55,457 bases of DNA from Sphaerosporella brunnea (Eukaryota; Ascomycota; Pezizomycetes; Pezizales; Pyronemataceae): assembly GCA_008704415.1 (NCBI GenBank), contig VXIS01000316.1, forward strand, positions 1 through 55,457, read 5' to 3'. Positions 39,101 through 54,100 of the stretch are shown piece by piece (within the stretch, counting starts at the first letter, position 1; every line of letters begins with the position of its first letter). The notes below the pieces were generated by a model. The model saw nothing but the letters and a program-made list of their open reading frames with translations. It did no database searches and was not told where the DNA came from. Both the position numbers and the translations under genes were made by a program.

Positions 39101-42100
39101 TTCTGTTGCGCGCCCGAGGATCTCATCGGGCGTTGGGCATCAAATTCATGGGTCACGAGTCTATCTGCGTCACAGAAAGGCAGAAAGCATGAGACTTTCC
39201 GTGGGCCGGTAATGTTACAGCGCTGATTAAATTCATTTACTGGTACCTATCTAACAGCCACATCTTGGTAAGAACTAGTAAATTCACTGTGGCGCTCTGT
39301 GGATGAACCCAAACAACCAAACCGACTGCAATTCTCAAACGAAACGAAACACCGTGCCAATGGAATATCTGCGATGTTCCACCGTCGCCGGCAACCAGGC
39401 AACTGCAAGAAAGTATAGCCTATCAAGGCAGTGGTTTTGTTCAATTGATTGGTAATGAAGGTAGTTAGTTAAGGCGGAATACATAGTGGATCCTCCCGCC
39501 CGGACGTTTGACTAGGAGGCGATCATCCGATCTAGCTAGTTTATCCCAGAGATTCAAGCCAGTACATACTGTGCGCCCGTACATCACTTCTCCGGGGATG
39601 CAGCGGCAGCCCTGTCAAGCACAGGGCACTGATCTCAGTGCCCAATGAGGCGGATCTTGAAGAGTGCACCTCGTGGGCTGTAGGGCGCGACATTCGGGCA
39701 GCATAGGGATCTTGCGGGCAGCCATGATGCTCTGATGGCGGCTGATTGTCGCGACCCCAGTGAGCACCCAAAATGGTCCTCAATAGAACACTACTGTCCT
39801 AGCAGGACATTTAAGCTTTGCGGGAGTGCACAAGCTTCGGACAATCTTCATAGCGTGTCACTCGGTGCTGCCGCTACAAGGCGCGGGATGAGCACCACAC
39901 AATTAATGTTGAGTCCGAGGCCAAGGTAGAGCCTCCGGCTTGCCCAGAGCCCGCGGTCTTTCCGCGGTCTTTCGTTTTCCCCCGCAGTCTTTCTTTATTC
40001 CCCGCGGTCGTATCGCCAACGAGGTTTGCCCCGTCCCCGTCACCCCGTGCCCCATACTCGGCTGAGTATCTGCACACTCTCTCTGTATTCGTGGTTTCAC
40101 TCCCTGTCTCTTTGCTGGGTGCGACCTCGAGGGGCCCCCATTCGACTACTCACCAATTCCCCGACAAGAACAAACGCGCAAAGTAAGAAGACCAAAAGGA
40201 AGCAAAGAAATCATAACCACGACATGTAAAGGAAATTCGTTTACGAGCGGCACCGTGATGCCAACCTACAGGTACATTGCGCATTCAAGATAGAAACGCT
40301 CGAGAGACAGAAGAAACGTATCTAACAAGTAAGAAAGGAAGACGACATGATCTCATAAGTGGTTTTGGTGGTGAGTCAGAGGCGACATTTAGTGCATGCT
40401 ATGTTGGAAGAGTTCGGTTTGATGGTTAGCGTATTCTCCGTGTCTGCAGTTTTCAGGCCTTTTCCGAGAGCCCTCCACGACTCTGATAGTGGTTAAAAAT
40501 CTCCGGGAAAAAAAATGCAATCCCCGTAAACGCAGCAGCATAGTTGGCAGGAACCGTGGCGTTTTGTAGATCGCCTGGGTGTCGCCTCATCCACCATGAC
40601 GCAACTGCGACCGTGGATGCCCAGACAAGGAATACGGGGAATAAAACTCTATAACAAGCGAGGTGTAGTCTCACAAGCAATCCCCATGCCTCCCACCGGT
40701 TCGGGGAAGCGTGAAGATCAGCTTTGGAAGCTGTTCCAGAAATTGCCGTGATGCGTAGCCACATACAGAAGGTGTCTCGAAATAGTGCATGAGCTCTTCA
40801 GCAAGAGTCAACTGCTCTTCGCCAGGAGGCTTCGGCGTGTATTCGTATTCTGTGTACGCGGGGATGTTTTTTTGGGGTAGGCCTGGTTTCCGATTCAGTC
40901 CAGAGTGAGGCTCCGGTCTTCGGAAGTTGAACGAGGCGTGTGCGACTTTTCTGCCTGATTTTCTTAGGAAGACCAACTAATATAAATCGGTTTCTGAAGC
41001 TCGTTGGCTGCTGTGAAGTCGAGCTTGAATTCCCCGGTATAGGTTGTGAGACCAGCGAGCTGTTGTTAGGTGTTTCCGGTGGGCAACAGCGACACAGCTG
41101 GCGGTGGTGAAATCAGCATACTGGGGGTAATAGCCGAAGTCGGTGCAAATGAAGCGCGCTGGTTGCTTGAGGGCCCATTTGATGCCGCTTGTCGATAATT
41201 ACCGAATCTATTCGACAATAAAGCTAATTTTTTATGAGTCGAAAAATTAACTTCCCGCGCCGGAGCGGGCCGAACCTAAAGTTTCTTTTGACGTCGGGGC
41301 GAATGACATCGCCATGCGATGGTGTGCTGCGGGTGCGGCGATGCCGTTCACCGCATCGCCGATTCGCCGCTGTCGAGGCAAACACCACAACAGAGTGTTT
41401 CTGTATAGCTGTTGCTCCATTCCCCATAGCGCATGACCGCTGGAAGCCCGCCAGCCAGCCCGGCGTGGGCTGCAGCCCAAACAGCCCGCCCGTCATTTCG
41501 ATCAGCCCAACGGGCAGGCTGGCTATTAGGAACACTGGTTTTGATCTTCCGCTCCAACCACAACCGGAACATATCGAACCAACCCACTTCATACGGTGCG
41601 AATTCAATGAATTATGGGTTGCTGAGCCGTTTCTCCGTCGGCCAAGCGCCAGGGACAGTTTGCAAAGGTGTTGATGAAAGCTCCAGATGAAAATCGTGTT
41701 TCCCAATAGCGCCTAGGTTCACGGTCGGACCATGATGTAAAATCCGAGGCACTTCATCGCCAATGGTGTCGTCCGCCGCGACATCCAATCTTTCATTTGC
41801 CTCGATGGTTGGGAGGGCAGTATGAGATTGCAAGACGTCAGCTTTGGCGTCGACTTCACCTTTTTTCTCATGAATGCTACCAGGAAACGATTCTTCCATA
41901 TCCGGCGGGGGAACTGCATCTCCGAACACTCTTGCCTGCGAAGATGCATAGCTTGACGCCCTGCTGAAACTCGATGAGGCCACAATCCAGTCGTTGTCAC
42001 TGAGTTCGCTTCCGCCTTCGTCTTCAAGCTCCCAAATTTGGGATTTGAGAAAGTCACCATCTTCAAAAGGGAAACTAGAAAGGTTCCATGTTAGGTCGGT

Positions 42101-45100
42101 TTTCCCTAGGCCGGTGAGCCCACTGAAATCTGACTCAAGTCTCGGGGTTGCATTTGTTGCAATTAGTGTTCCCGGGAGAGCGCTACGGTCCTAGGTCAGC
42201 CGACCCGAGCACATTGACATCCAACTCAAGGCCCGAGGCTGTGTTGGTCTGTGTCCCCGGGAGTGCACGACATGATGGCTGAGCTGGAATTGTAGGAGTT
42301 GACGCGGGGGCCATGGCGTCTTTGGTTTATGATGCACACTCGCGGAGCAAGATGCAAATAGGGCGAACTGGGACACTTTAACCGGTGAAAGTGCCCCCCC
42401 CCCAAAAAGCATGGAGGCCACAGGCAGGTGTGCACGTCTCCCGTGAAACCAAGACAAGTCGAACGTTAGTGAACGGTCGTTCAACCCCTTCCTCCACCAA
42501 AATTCAACAACTTTTTTTGGGCAACAGAGAATTTCAAATACTCATTTTGACATCTCTCTGGACCTCCTGATAATTTGGAGGGGAAAGTTTTGTTGCACCA
42601 GTCCCGCCTGGCGAGAATTTGGTGTGGTGAAGGGCAACGGCCGTTGGCGAACCAAACGCGGCAAGTTGTGCCACGGTTGATTCATGTGGTATCTACATGG
42701 CACTGCAACCCCCCGTAATACTTTATCTTTGCACCGCACGTTGGCAATTTTGTTTGTTTTAAATCATTGCCATTGCACGTATCTATCGCTAGCTACGTAC
42801 AAACAGGGCCCAGCCGCAACCGACTATGCCTGCACCTATTAATCCATCCCGTCATCCCGGCGAGCCGAGTGTCTGTGGGCATTCCCCGTCCCCCGCTCGT
42901 CCCCGAAAACTATTTCCTCCGATCCCACCCGCACTTACAGCACCCCTACGGAGCCGTGCCTCCGGCCTCCGTTCCTGTCCACGAACGTATTCGGTTCGCC
43001 CTACTCCCGCACGTTGGCAAGAAGCAGGGATTGTCGTTGGTGCGCTGTTAGGGTGCGTCGCTAGGGGCACCGTTAGGTGACGTCGTCGGCGGCGGTGGTT
43101 CTTGAGATGGTGGCGGGCGTTCTGATCCTCTCTCTTAAGAACAATATACATCTTGCCTACGACAGGGATTAGGGGTTACGGCGCCGAGTGATATTCCGTG
43201 TCTACAGTCGAGTAGTGCACGCCTCGAGTGGAGGGCCGCAGCCTGCAGGTCCGGAGCGAGAGCCATTGGCACTGAGAGTTGAGTGGTCGGAACTAGACAC
43301 CGTGATGATTACCATCATGTCTCACCTTACCAGACATAAACAGAAAAACACCACCTACTTGTCCAGCCGCGCGTAGAGGTTATAGAGGAGCGCCGCCTCC
43401 AAGATATAGAGAAGCAAAGTATCGAGGAAACAGAGGAGCCAAGCATCGAGAATACGAAGAAGCACCGCCTCCAGCGCATCACATTCCCTTCCTCTCTCGA
43501 GAGATTTACACTACGAATACCTAGATAGACTCAGGGCCTGTTTGGATAGGCCTCGGTATCGGTATCGTTCTAACATCGGTATCGGTAGCTAATTTTCGAA
43601 ACACCGAGCTCGGTAGTTGCAACTCGAACTGCTACCGACACCGATGGGAGAACGTTTGGATGAACCTCCAAGTCATGGATGTGTACCACCATAGTAACAT
43701 CATATTCCAACAACACAGCATCGCGCCCAACTCCTCCAAGAGCCTGATGCTCTGACGCTCTGCCGCCGAATACCTGCCCTCAAACACAACCATTTTATTG
43801 TTGTGGGTTTTCACAAACTCAAACTCGAAAGTTGAGCTTCTAGGAGACTAGTTGTCGCGTTTCATGGTGGATAATTTTGACCGCTGGAGTTGGTGCAGGG
43901 GGTTCATCAAAATATTGGACGGTAGGTGGCGGGGAATAATTTATGGTCGCGCGAAAAAAATTGTGTGGCTACGCGAGATAGCGAGGGGTGGATGCTCATA
44001 CGGAGAGAAACTGACCTCTAGAGGCCAGTATAAATTTTCGCGTGCAGAGCCTCATGGTTCCGGTTCCGTTCTGATCTTTGAAGTTGGATACCGAGGTCAC
44101 CCAAACGGCATCTCGGTATTTCTGCTCTGAAGTTGGGAAATACCGCCGTTTCGCTAAAGTACCGAGCTATCCAAACAGGCCCTTAAACACGATAATAATT
44201 TTAAGTTCCAACCTTACGATACCGAATAGATGACGAGATTGCTATTCACTAGGTAACCTGGTTCTTACGAGCCCTGAAACGCGCGGTGTTTCATACTGGA
44301 TGATTCGGTCGAGTCATATTCGATGATTCTCCGCGTGCACTCAACGTCTTCGGAGGTTTGGAGCTTCTCATGGCTACGTAAGGGGTACGGGTATAACAGA
44401 CGCGCCCAAAGCAGCCGCAAGTGAGCATGCATTCGGAGGTCTATTCACCTTTTCCAGACACCGGCTGGACTCCTACTTAGTGAACTAGTTTTTCGAAACC
44501 TACTTCCCGGCGTGGACGACGTGCTGCTTGCTGCCTTACACTTTCCCTCTCATGCCGGCGAAACAAGTAGCGATACAGTGTTTTCGAGGTCTTCCGCGAG
44601 TCCAAGGGCGACATGTCCTCGTCCATCCGAAACGCAATGTCGATCTGTTCGTTCGTCCTCCCGTGGCTGGGATCCTCCAATGTCGCCGTGTAGCTGTTGA
44701 ACGTTAGGATAGGCAGCATCGTAAAGCCGATGCTTCGTGCGGCCGTTGACGGCGAGGGACCGATCGCCCCCATGGGAATCAAATAGGTGCTTGCGGGTTG
44801 AGACCGTTCAGAGCGGGTACAAGGCAGCGGAGGGGGCCGATGGATTGTTTCGCCATGCGGCCCTTTGACATTAGGGACATAATCTACCCATAGGCACCTT
44901 TGCTACGGACAGGGAGGCCAATGCCAACCAGGCGATCGCTTCCTTAACGACCAACGCAACGGCGAACGGTAGCATTGGTTCGCCCGCGACAACCTCCTCT
45001 AGACTTCAATCGTCGGGGCGTTCTCAGACCCATCATACTCACTTGTAAGCTCCGGTAGCATCATTACCGTGGCTCTGGACGGCGACTTTGCCGTCATAGT

Positions 45101-48100
45101 TAACGGCAATTCAGCTTTTGTAGGCTTGTGCATTGCGACTCATGAGATATCACTCAGTGTTTGCTACCTATCTTAACCATCGCGGCTTTGAGCTCCCTCA
45201 TGAGATTCCAGTAGCTCTCCAGCCTTTTCACCAGATGGAAGCCCTCTAGGAGTAGTCTCCAATCACTCTCGCCAGACTGTAGGCAGTGTCCTAATCACTG
45301 TCTCTGCGGGTCGCCTCCGGGACTCCTGGCCATGCTACGGTGCAGGCTGTTCGCGGTTTACCGGCACTTGCATGGGGTACACGACGTGCTCACTTTCGTA
45401 CTTCTCGCCGTGGTCGTCGTATTGGGGCTACGGCCAACGCTTCATCACATAACTATCCGGCGCGTTGCGTACGCATTTTGAGCGCGAGCTGGACCGCGTG
45501 AGCTATGAGCGTGCGGAGAGTGGAGATCACCGCGGCGGCAGGATTCTGTTCAGATGCATGTGAGCCACCCAGTCCCAAAGAGAAGTTGATTGTGAGCGAG
45601 ATGTTTCTAGTGAACACCAAACAGAAACCGACACCACCCAACGAAGAGATATACAAAGCCGACGGAATGTGATGAGTTGGGGAGAGGTGTGGTGGTGGGG
45701 ACTTTGCGCACTTGCAAGTTGCAAGGAGGTCTTGCAGCCATAACTCTGAAATTACAGTCTGGTGTGACACCAAGCCACGCACAACGCGCAAACCCTGGGG
45801 GGGAAGAAAGAAGGAGAAGGGGAAAGGGAAGGAGAAGGAGCAGCGGGCTCCTGATGGGCGAGTCTGAAGAGGGGTGGAACACAGTCTTTTCTGTATACGA
45901 GCTGCGATTTCCTTGATTTTCTTTCCTTAAGAGAGCCGCAGGCCCGGTAATAGGATCTTGTGTCCTAGGGGGTAGCACAGTCTCTATTTTCTATATATGC
46001 CATGGCCGCAAGCGGCCGAATGCAATATGATTAAAACAAACAAAAAAGCAAACAAATGCAGCCATAACTCTAGTTAACCCCAGAGTATGTCACATACTCT
46101 AACCCGCATTTCAGTGATCTGCAGCTCGGCTACTTAGTGCTGCTGCCCAGACCCTCATTGATTTCCAATCACCGTGCTAGACAAAAAAAAAATATCCGCA
46201 TGTTCGATTGTAAATTCTACAGCCGTACAAGAAGTGGATAACTTGGTTCCCTGACCGCTCTTCTGACCACAATGAAGAATAAACCGATAAATTTGACAAC
46301 GACATGACCCCCCGCCTCTATGGTACAGCCGTTTGTATGGTAGCACCCAAACTCAAACGAAGTTTGCGTTTGACTCCTGTTTATTTCTGCGTGTTAAACA
46401 ATAAAAGTGTGTAATGGGGGCCGCATCGTTTGACGGCCGTTTATTTCTTTTAGTCAAACGATAAAAGCGTTTGAACGGGACAGCCACGTCGTTTGACGCC
46501 CGTTTAATTCATCGTGTCAAACAGTAAAAAAAAGGTAATATTAAATGCCAGCGTTTAACTCGGCTAACTCCACAGTTTATTTCCACCGTTTATTTCCACG
46601 TTTAACTGCACTCCTTACGTAAACAGTTTACGTAACCCATTTAATTCTTCTGCTCAACCTCCACCTTTAACTCTTCCTCCTTCTCTTTTTCTCTTTCTTC
46701 ACCTTTCTTTCCACCATCCTCGCTCCCACCACCGCCATCATTGCGCCCGCCTGCTTCTTTTTTAGACGATCACCCACTCCCTTTCCTTGATCAGGCCAAG
46801 ATGTCGTGACAGGCAATGCTTGCTGCACCCACCCTGTTCGCTCCACTGCTGCCGCTCGCCCCGCTTCTGTTCCCTCTCCACTCTCAGCCTTCATTTCCGA
46901 ACATCTGGCAGTACGCCAGTTGAGGCCAGCGGGAATAGGTGCTATGAGCCACGTGGGCTATCACTGGTAGGTGTTGCTTTCATCGATATTGTGCTAGCTA
47001 ATGGCGCACATACCTTTACGCATACGGTATGTTTGTTCCACATGTAATTTTATCCTTCGCCCTTGTGAGCTGCCATCCGCAAGCAACTTAGTTAGATAAA
47101 TACTGACACTTGTTAATTAATTGCCAGTTCTCTCTAAACATTTTGACAGCCGTTGGCTATGATTAGCTATTGGCTAGAAGGCGGTTGAACGGTGGGATGA
47201 TGTTAAACGGCGGAGGTCTTTTTTACAGTGCCTGATTATATAAACATTTGAATTGAATGCAATATTAATGAGAGTTAACCAAAATAAACGAAAGTCAAGC
47301 AAAAGTCAAACGAAAGTGAAGCAATAGTCAAACGAAAGTCACACGAAAGTCAAACGAAAGTCAATCAAAATCAAACGAAAGTCAAGCGAAAGTCAAGCGA
47401 AAGTCAAGCGAAAGTCAAGCGAAAGTCAAGCGAAATTCAAACGAAAGTCAAGCGAAAGTCAAACGAAAGTCAAGCGGAAGTCAAGCGGAAGTCAAACGTA
47501 CATACTATAGAACAATTTATTGGCAGTGTTAAACGAAAGATAAACGGACTTTTTGACGTTTATCTTTCAACTTAACCGGCTGTACCATAGAGCCGCCAGA
47601 TATGGATGAGGTATTTCGCTCCCATCGCTTGATCCACTTGTGAGAGGGCAACCTGAAATTGAGGCTTCCCAGAACGGCGCCCAAGGAAGCACTGCAGTCT
47701 AAGGAAGGTGCACTGCCATGTGGCGCGAAGTCTGTGGGGCGACGGGCGGGAAGGAATCTTTAGGACACGTTTGAAGCTCTACGGAAAGTCGTCCAATACA
47801 AGGCAGCTGCATACCCCTGGCCACCATCTCTCACCCTTCGGTCCGGGCTAGGGGCAAACCACACGATGCTCCTTGCTCTCATGGTTCGGTGGTTCTGCGG
47901 CGTTTTCTTTTGGTTCTGCGGCGTTTTCTCTATCCACTGCTGTCCCAGAAAAAAGCACTAGTAACTCCTTGTATTGCGATCGTCCCAACTCGCACTTCCC
48001 GAAGATTTGGAGGATTGAATCAAAGCCAGGACTGCCCGCGATGCCCAGGTAGAATGTAGTTGACCTTGCAGGGGAGGGACACTTCCCCAAGCTCCAATCC

Positions 48101-51100
48101 CCCGTAGCACTTGGTTTCTTGTCATTTTTAGTTTCCTTGATTGTAGTACTGTTGATTATACGGTTTCTCTTTTTTTTTATTCCTTTCCCATGGCCATGGC
48201 CAACAGGCTGCACGCCGACATGAACAAAATAAAAAATAATCCGCCATAGCTCTTTTCCTTTCCCGCCTCCCTTTCCCATATATATAAACACAAACACAAA
48301 CAAAGGTAAGCCACTCATTCTGCTAAAGGACAAAAGACAATTTACAAATGGGATTGCACTGAATAATTAAGCAACTGGAGCATGTATTGTAGTGGTGAAA
48401 GGGAAAGCTTTGGCGGACAACACTAACAACAACAAGGGGTCCAGGACGTCCAATATCGTATTATCTCACTTAAGAGTCACACTTTTAAGCGGTCTTGGCG
48501 CGTACCAGCACTCACTCTTAGGCGCTTTAACTAATCTTTTTGCTGGCGAAAATTAAAGATGACCCGATTTCGAGCTTTTGGAGCCTTAAACGTCGAAAAA
48601 ATTCCTAATTAGGGTGAAAATTGCCTAATCAGAGGTGTAACACTTAAGTGAGACAATACGGTACTTCGGGAATATAGAAGTCCGATTTTAAACTCAATGA
48701 ACCCCGCAAGTATGATCCTAATAGAGTGTTACAGAATAGCCCCGGCGTCTTTTAGCAGATTGAGTATCACCTCGTGGCGTTGCATTCCTCCCTTTCACAT
48801 GGAGACACAATCCCGGGGCCAAGAGTCCAAAAACTGGTGTTGCGGTGTTGGCCAAAATTCGTGTATTTTCGCCGCATTGGCTCAGGTACTTGTACTAGGG
48901 TACAAGGGTAATTCGGGTACCATTACACACATGCAAAGAGTACCCGACTTCTTTCCTCCATACAACCAAACAATGCCAAGACCTTTGTCGTTCACGAAGA
49001 AGTCGGTATTTTTTCTTCAAAACACTCAAAAAGGCTCTAGGGAGGCCTACGATGCCACCCCCAGCTTCACAAAGTTCTAGCAGCAATCGTAGTGGCGTTG
49101 CCAGTTGCTGTTTGTTCGGGGTGCTCCCCGACTTATAGCTACACCCGAGTACTCTACTCTAGCTTTTGACATGGGGTGCTCAGAAGCAACCACAATGCGA
49201 CATTGCCTGAACAGCCTGCGTTAATCGACCTGTACAAAACCTAGCCCCAATTCTCCTCAGAAATGTTCCGGCTGGTGCTCGGTACTGTGGCCGCATCGCG
49301 AATCGCTATAGTCGCCGCAGGCGCCTGTTTGGATGGCTGCCCACCACTGCCCACCAACCTTATCGGCGGTCACCGCAGGCCCGGTGGGGATCCCGCAGGT
49401 GCCGGTGATCCGGGGGTGGATTGGGGGTGTCCAAGGCCAACATCTTCATCTCGCGCGATATACAACCATTATGTGAGATTATATACGTTTGAAAAGCTAT
49501 GTGACTGGTCTCAGCACTCGACGCATGGCCACATGGGCACCCTGAAGCGTCCCGGTATCACGCAGGTAGGCTATTTTTTATATTATAGTTAACCCTTCAA
49601 TCACCGATTCGGGAACCGATGGCCCCATCACCACCCCTTTGCCGCCCAGAAAAAAACAAATATTCGTTTTTTTTGTTTTTTTTAATAGGCTGGTTGTGGT
49701 GAAAATGCGTGATTATTAGACCCTCAACTGCTCATTGAACTGTCGGGCACTCACTTGTGAGTGCCCGCGAGCCTGCGAGGTGGTCCACCACCTTGGCAAG
49801 AGTACCCCGATTAAACCTTACCGGGAGCAAAATGGTATAAATATTCACCCTGGCTGGAAATGGAAGAGGAATAATGCGAGAGATTAAGTGCCTGTGCCTA
49901 TCTGGCAACCCCCAGGTGAGGTCGTTGTAGTTGTTGAATTGCTGCAACAGCTCGGGTCTCGCGCATAGGCGATTCGCTTCTAGCAGAACCACTTTTCTAT
50001 ATATTAGATATCTGCATGCAGTACCCGCATTCTGCAGACATATAACAGCTCCCTAGTGTTTTCGTAGCCGAGTCGGCCAGGACCACAGCTGAACGCCTGC
50101 GGAGATCCGAGAAAGCTCGCCAAAAGTATCTTCTTCAAGTCCGGTATCCCACATCTCTGCCATATTGATGGTGTTGTTAATACTCGCAATTTTTGTACTC
50201 TACTCCTCTAAAATACACGGTCGCAATGTCGTGCAATGTGAATCACAGCCAATTCGTTGCTAACAAAATGATCCGGACAGCTCTGTCGCGCCAAGCCGCA
50301 TAACACCAAACAACCCCAATAATCACGTCGTAAAGAAAAATCGATAGCTCATCCACCTTTTGTCCAAAAATCAAGTACAGTCGACTCTCTCTTTAAGAAT
50401 ATGGTCGGGACCGCTGGGGCGTATTCTTATTAAGCGAAGATTCTTATGGAGCGAGTGGCTTGTCCCATACAAACTCGGTCGGGACCGGTCACCCGTATTC
50501 TTATGCGGAGATTTTTCTTATATACAATATTCTTGTAGGGAGAGTCGACTGTATAGGCTTAAAAAAAAGCGACGATGGTGGAGATTAATATAGATGAGCA
50601 AGGAAATATTCGTTAAACTATTCATGAAACGAGAGCGAAAAAAGGGAAACCCACTATCCATGAAAATTGTTTCCACCGTTGTCAGCAATACAACGTGCCA
50701 TGACTGAAGGAAGATGAGAGATCTCTCTATTTATCTCTTCAATGGTTATACGATCCAATTCTTACTCAAAGTGGTTACCCTTCCTGTCTGGATGCGGGAC
50801 TTCATCAACAACCAAATTCGCTCAATGGGGTTAAAATCAACGTATGCAAAGAAACTGTCGCCTACCTGAGACGTTCTTTCGCTGCACTGGCAACTGTGAA
50901 CTGACACACAGCCGAGATTTGGTGGTTAACCCAGAGCCGGGTAACTAGCCGTCCGGATCATTTTGTTAGCAACGAGTAGTGTTTCGGCTTATGATATCCT
51001 GACTGCGTGACTTTTTGGCGATATGCAACGCTGCAGAACCTCCCACTGTCCTCAACCTATAAAGTGCCGCATTGTCCATTTTGGCATTTTTGAATGCATC

Positions 51101-54100
51101 TGTTGCTATACTATGCGCAGCCGCCCACCCAAGGAATCCCTCAAGACAAGGAACTGATACCGTATAAGAAACAAACATGAGGCTCGAGTCGCTCGACTTC
51201 CTATCTCCATGGCTCGATCTCTTCCCGAACCAATTTCCGAGCCCAATAAGCGTGGCAGTTGCCATTGTTTTCTTGATCTCCTCTTGGAGCTTCCTGTCCA
51301 TCGCTCGGCGGGGCAATGCACAGACAGATCTCGGCAGTGTCCCGATCCTCGGAAGTCGCTTCTATCTGCGAGGGTGCTTTGATGATTCGTATGTGATTGT
51401 GCGCGAGGGCTATCAAAAGGTATGTTGCCATGCGAACCATGCAACTTGTTGGTATATGCTAACATATAGGCCGCAGTTCAGCAAGCAAGGCAAGGTGTGG
51501 GCCGTCCGCATCAGCACCGGCGAGCTCATGTACATCTTGCCGCCGTGCGTGCTCAACGAGATTAAAATCCTGCCTCCGTCCAAGGCTAGCTTTATGCGCG
51601 TCGTTAATGATGTGGGTACAGTGGTTGCTCTGCCGGTTTTTGAGGACGTAGATCACTGACCGTTGGGGGGGGGCTCGGAGGACGAGCCGAACGAAGGATG
51701 TAGAGTCTCAAATGGAGCCTCCACGGGGATATACTCAGCAACATCCACATCGATGTTGTGAGGTATTCCCTCAATTCTAATCTCGGTAAGTCTGTCTTGT
51801 TTTTTGTCCCTGCGAAATGGTTCTTCAGAGCTTACATGACTGGCTGGCTTACTGTAGCGGGAATGACGAGTTTCCTGGTGCGCGAGAGGGAGGCGGCTTT
51901 TGAAAGCGCACTGGGGCACATCACCAAAGGTCATCGCTCTCCCCTTTCTCTCCCTTTTCCGCAACGCCTAACACATCTTCTCGCTTTTCGCAGATTGGAA
52001 AGTCATCAAGGTTTGGGAAATGGTGTTCAAAATCATGCACAGCATCAGCATCGCGGTAACCTTTGGCGAAGATTTTCGCAAGGACTCGTCGTACTCCAAC
52101 CATGTCCTGTCATACCTGCACACGACACCACTGCTGACGTTTCTGTACTTCGCGTTGCCGGGGCCGCTGCGGACCCCGTTCTGGTGGCTCTCGCCGGTGG
52201 GGTTGAAGCTCCGCTATCACGTACGGAAGGTCAAAAGCAAGCTGCTCCCCGAAATCCAGCGGCGCGCTAGCTTAATCCAGGACACAGCTGCTGGTACTAC
52301 TACTAATACGCAGAAGGAGCGCAAACCCAGCGACTTCGTCTTTATAGACGCCCTTCTGCGAAGGAGGCCTCTTCCGCTCACGCCAAGCGAGGCCAACCGC
52401 AGCGCCGACGAGCTGATGTTCATGGGCTTCGAACAGGGCCCCATAGCCCTCATCATCATCCAGCTGATTTATCAGGTGCTTTCTGAGCCTGATTGTATTG
52501 AGCCGCTGAGGGCGGAGGTCGACGAGGCGTTGGTCGAAGGCAATGGATGGACCGACGATGCCTTGAATCGCATGTCGAAGTTGGATAGCTTCATCCGCGA
52601 AACGCTTCGTTTGCGTCTCCCGGCACCGTGTATGGCCCCCCTGCCCCCAACCCCAACCCCGAGAACTTGCGCTCTTGATATCTTGATATTGAACGCCGGC
52701 AGTCACCACCACCCGTAGGGTACTCCAGCCGCTCCAGCTCTCCAACGGCCTCAAGCTCCGCCCGGGGATGCTGATCAGCAGCCCAAGTTTGGGGGTCAAC
52801 ACGGACGAGGAGATCTACCCCGATGCGGAGCGCTTCGATGGGTACCGGTTCTACGACGCAGCGACGAAGACCGCCCGCCCCAGCGCTGGGACCACGACGA
52901 AAGACTTCCTCAGGTAAGCCACGCGTCTTTCCTTTCATTTTCCTATTTTTCCCGCTACAGCTTTGCGGGGTGCTGAAATCTTTCGAAAGTTTCGGCGCAG
53001 GCAACCAAGTCTGCCCAGGCCGCCTCCTTGCAGTCAAGGTTATCAAGCTGGTTGTTGGGGGCCTGCTCCACGACTTTGATCTTGCCTTCGATAACGGTCG
53101 GAAGGAACGCCCCAGAGATGTATACAGCATGTGGCAGATCATGCCGGATAGGTCGGCTAGCATCGTGATTCGGCGCCGTGAGCGTGCTCCGGCGCCGTGA
53201 ACGTGATTTCTATAAAGTTGAAACTGGGGTGGATCACTCCGCTTTGTCTATCTGGCGGAGTGACACTAAAGTCACACCCGGAAAGTGGAGTGAAATGTAG
53301 ACTGACAAACGGCGTGAAGCGCATTATCTCTATGGACATTCGATTTCATGCGAGCGTTTAAATGTATTCCGTATTTAAATAAGACAGTTGAACACATTCC
53401 GCTTTCAGTGCCAGATTAAACACGCACCACGGTTAGGTCAGACTGTAAGGTCAGCAAGACTTAAGCTAAACATCATGCGCCGTCAAATTTAAACGGCAAA
53501 CAGCGTTTAAACTTAGATATTGGGTTTCAACTTGAGCGGGATTTAAAAAACGGGTTTTAAACGCTCATAAATGGGCGCCTCGGCCACACATACCAACTAC
53601 GGCGGTGCTACTATCGCGTGGCGCCCCCCAAGTGCCGCGCTGACATGCACGCTGGCGGTTTTTGTGGGAACGACATTCCACACCACGAGCAACCACCAAT
53701 CAAAAAACACCGTCAGAGAAGCCACCCGTATTTTTACATAAGCCTGAGCTGATATCTACACAGAAAAAAGCGAAAATAAAAAGCGAAACGAAACGTCGTG
53801 CTCATTATCGGAGAGGTCGCGCTGTCTTATGGGGTGCGCGCGAAGGTTTCAGCGCGACACTGGGGAGAAAACGACATTGGGGGCCACGCGATAGTACCCC
53901 GGTGTTTTAGTAGGTCAGGAAAGCTGTTTTGCAGGTAGCCTTAAACCATGACCAAGCAGGGGAGGGTTTTGAAACACCTGTTACCCGGCTGCAAGCGAGC
54001 GAGTGATAGTCAATGAGCACCCGACAGGCGCTCCGACGATGCGTAAAAAATCCACTGGCAACAAACACCACTCGCTGAAAAACCCGAAGCTTCATTCCTC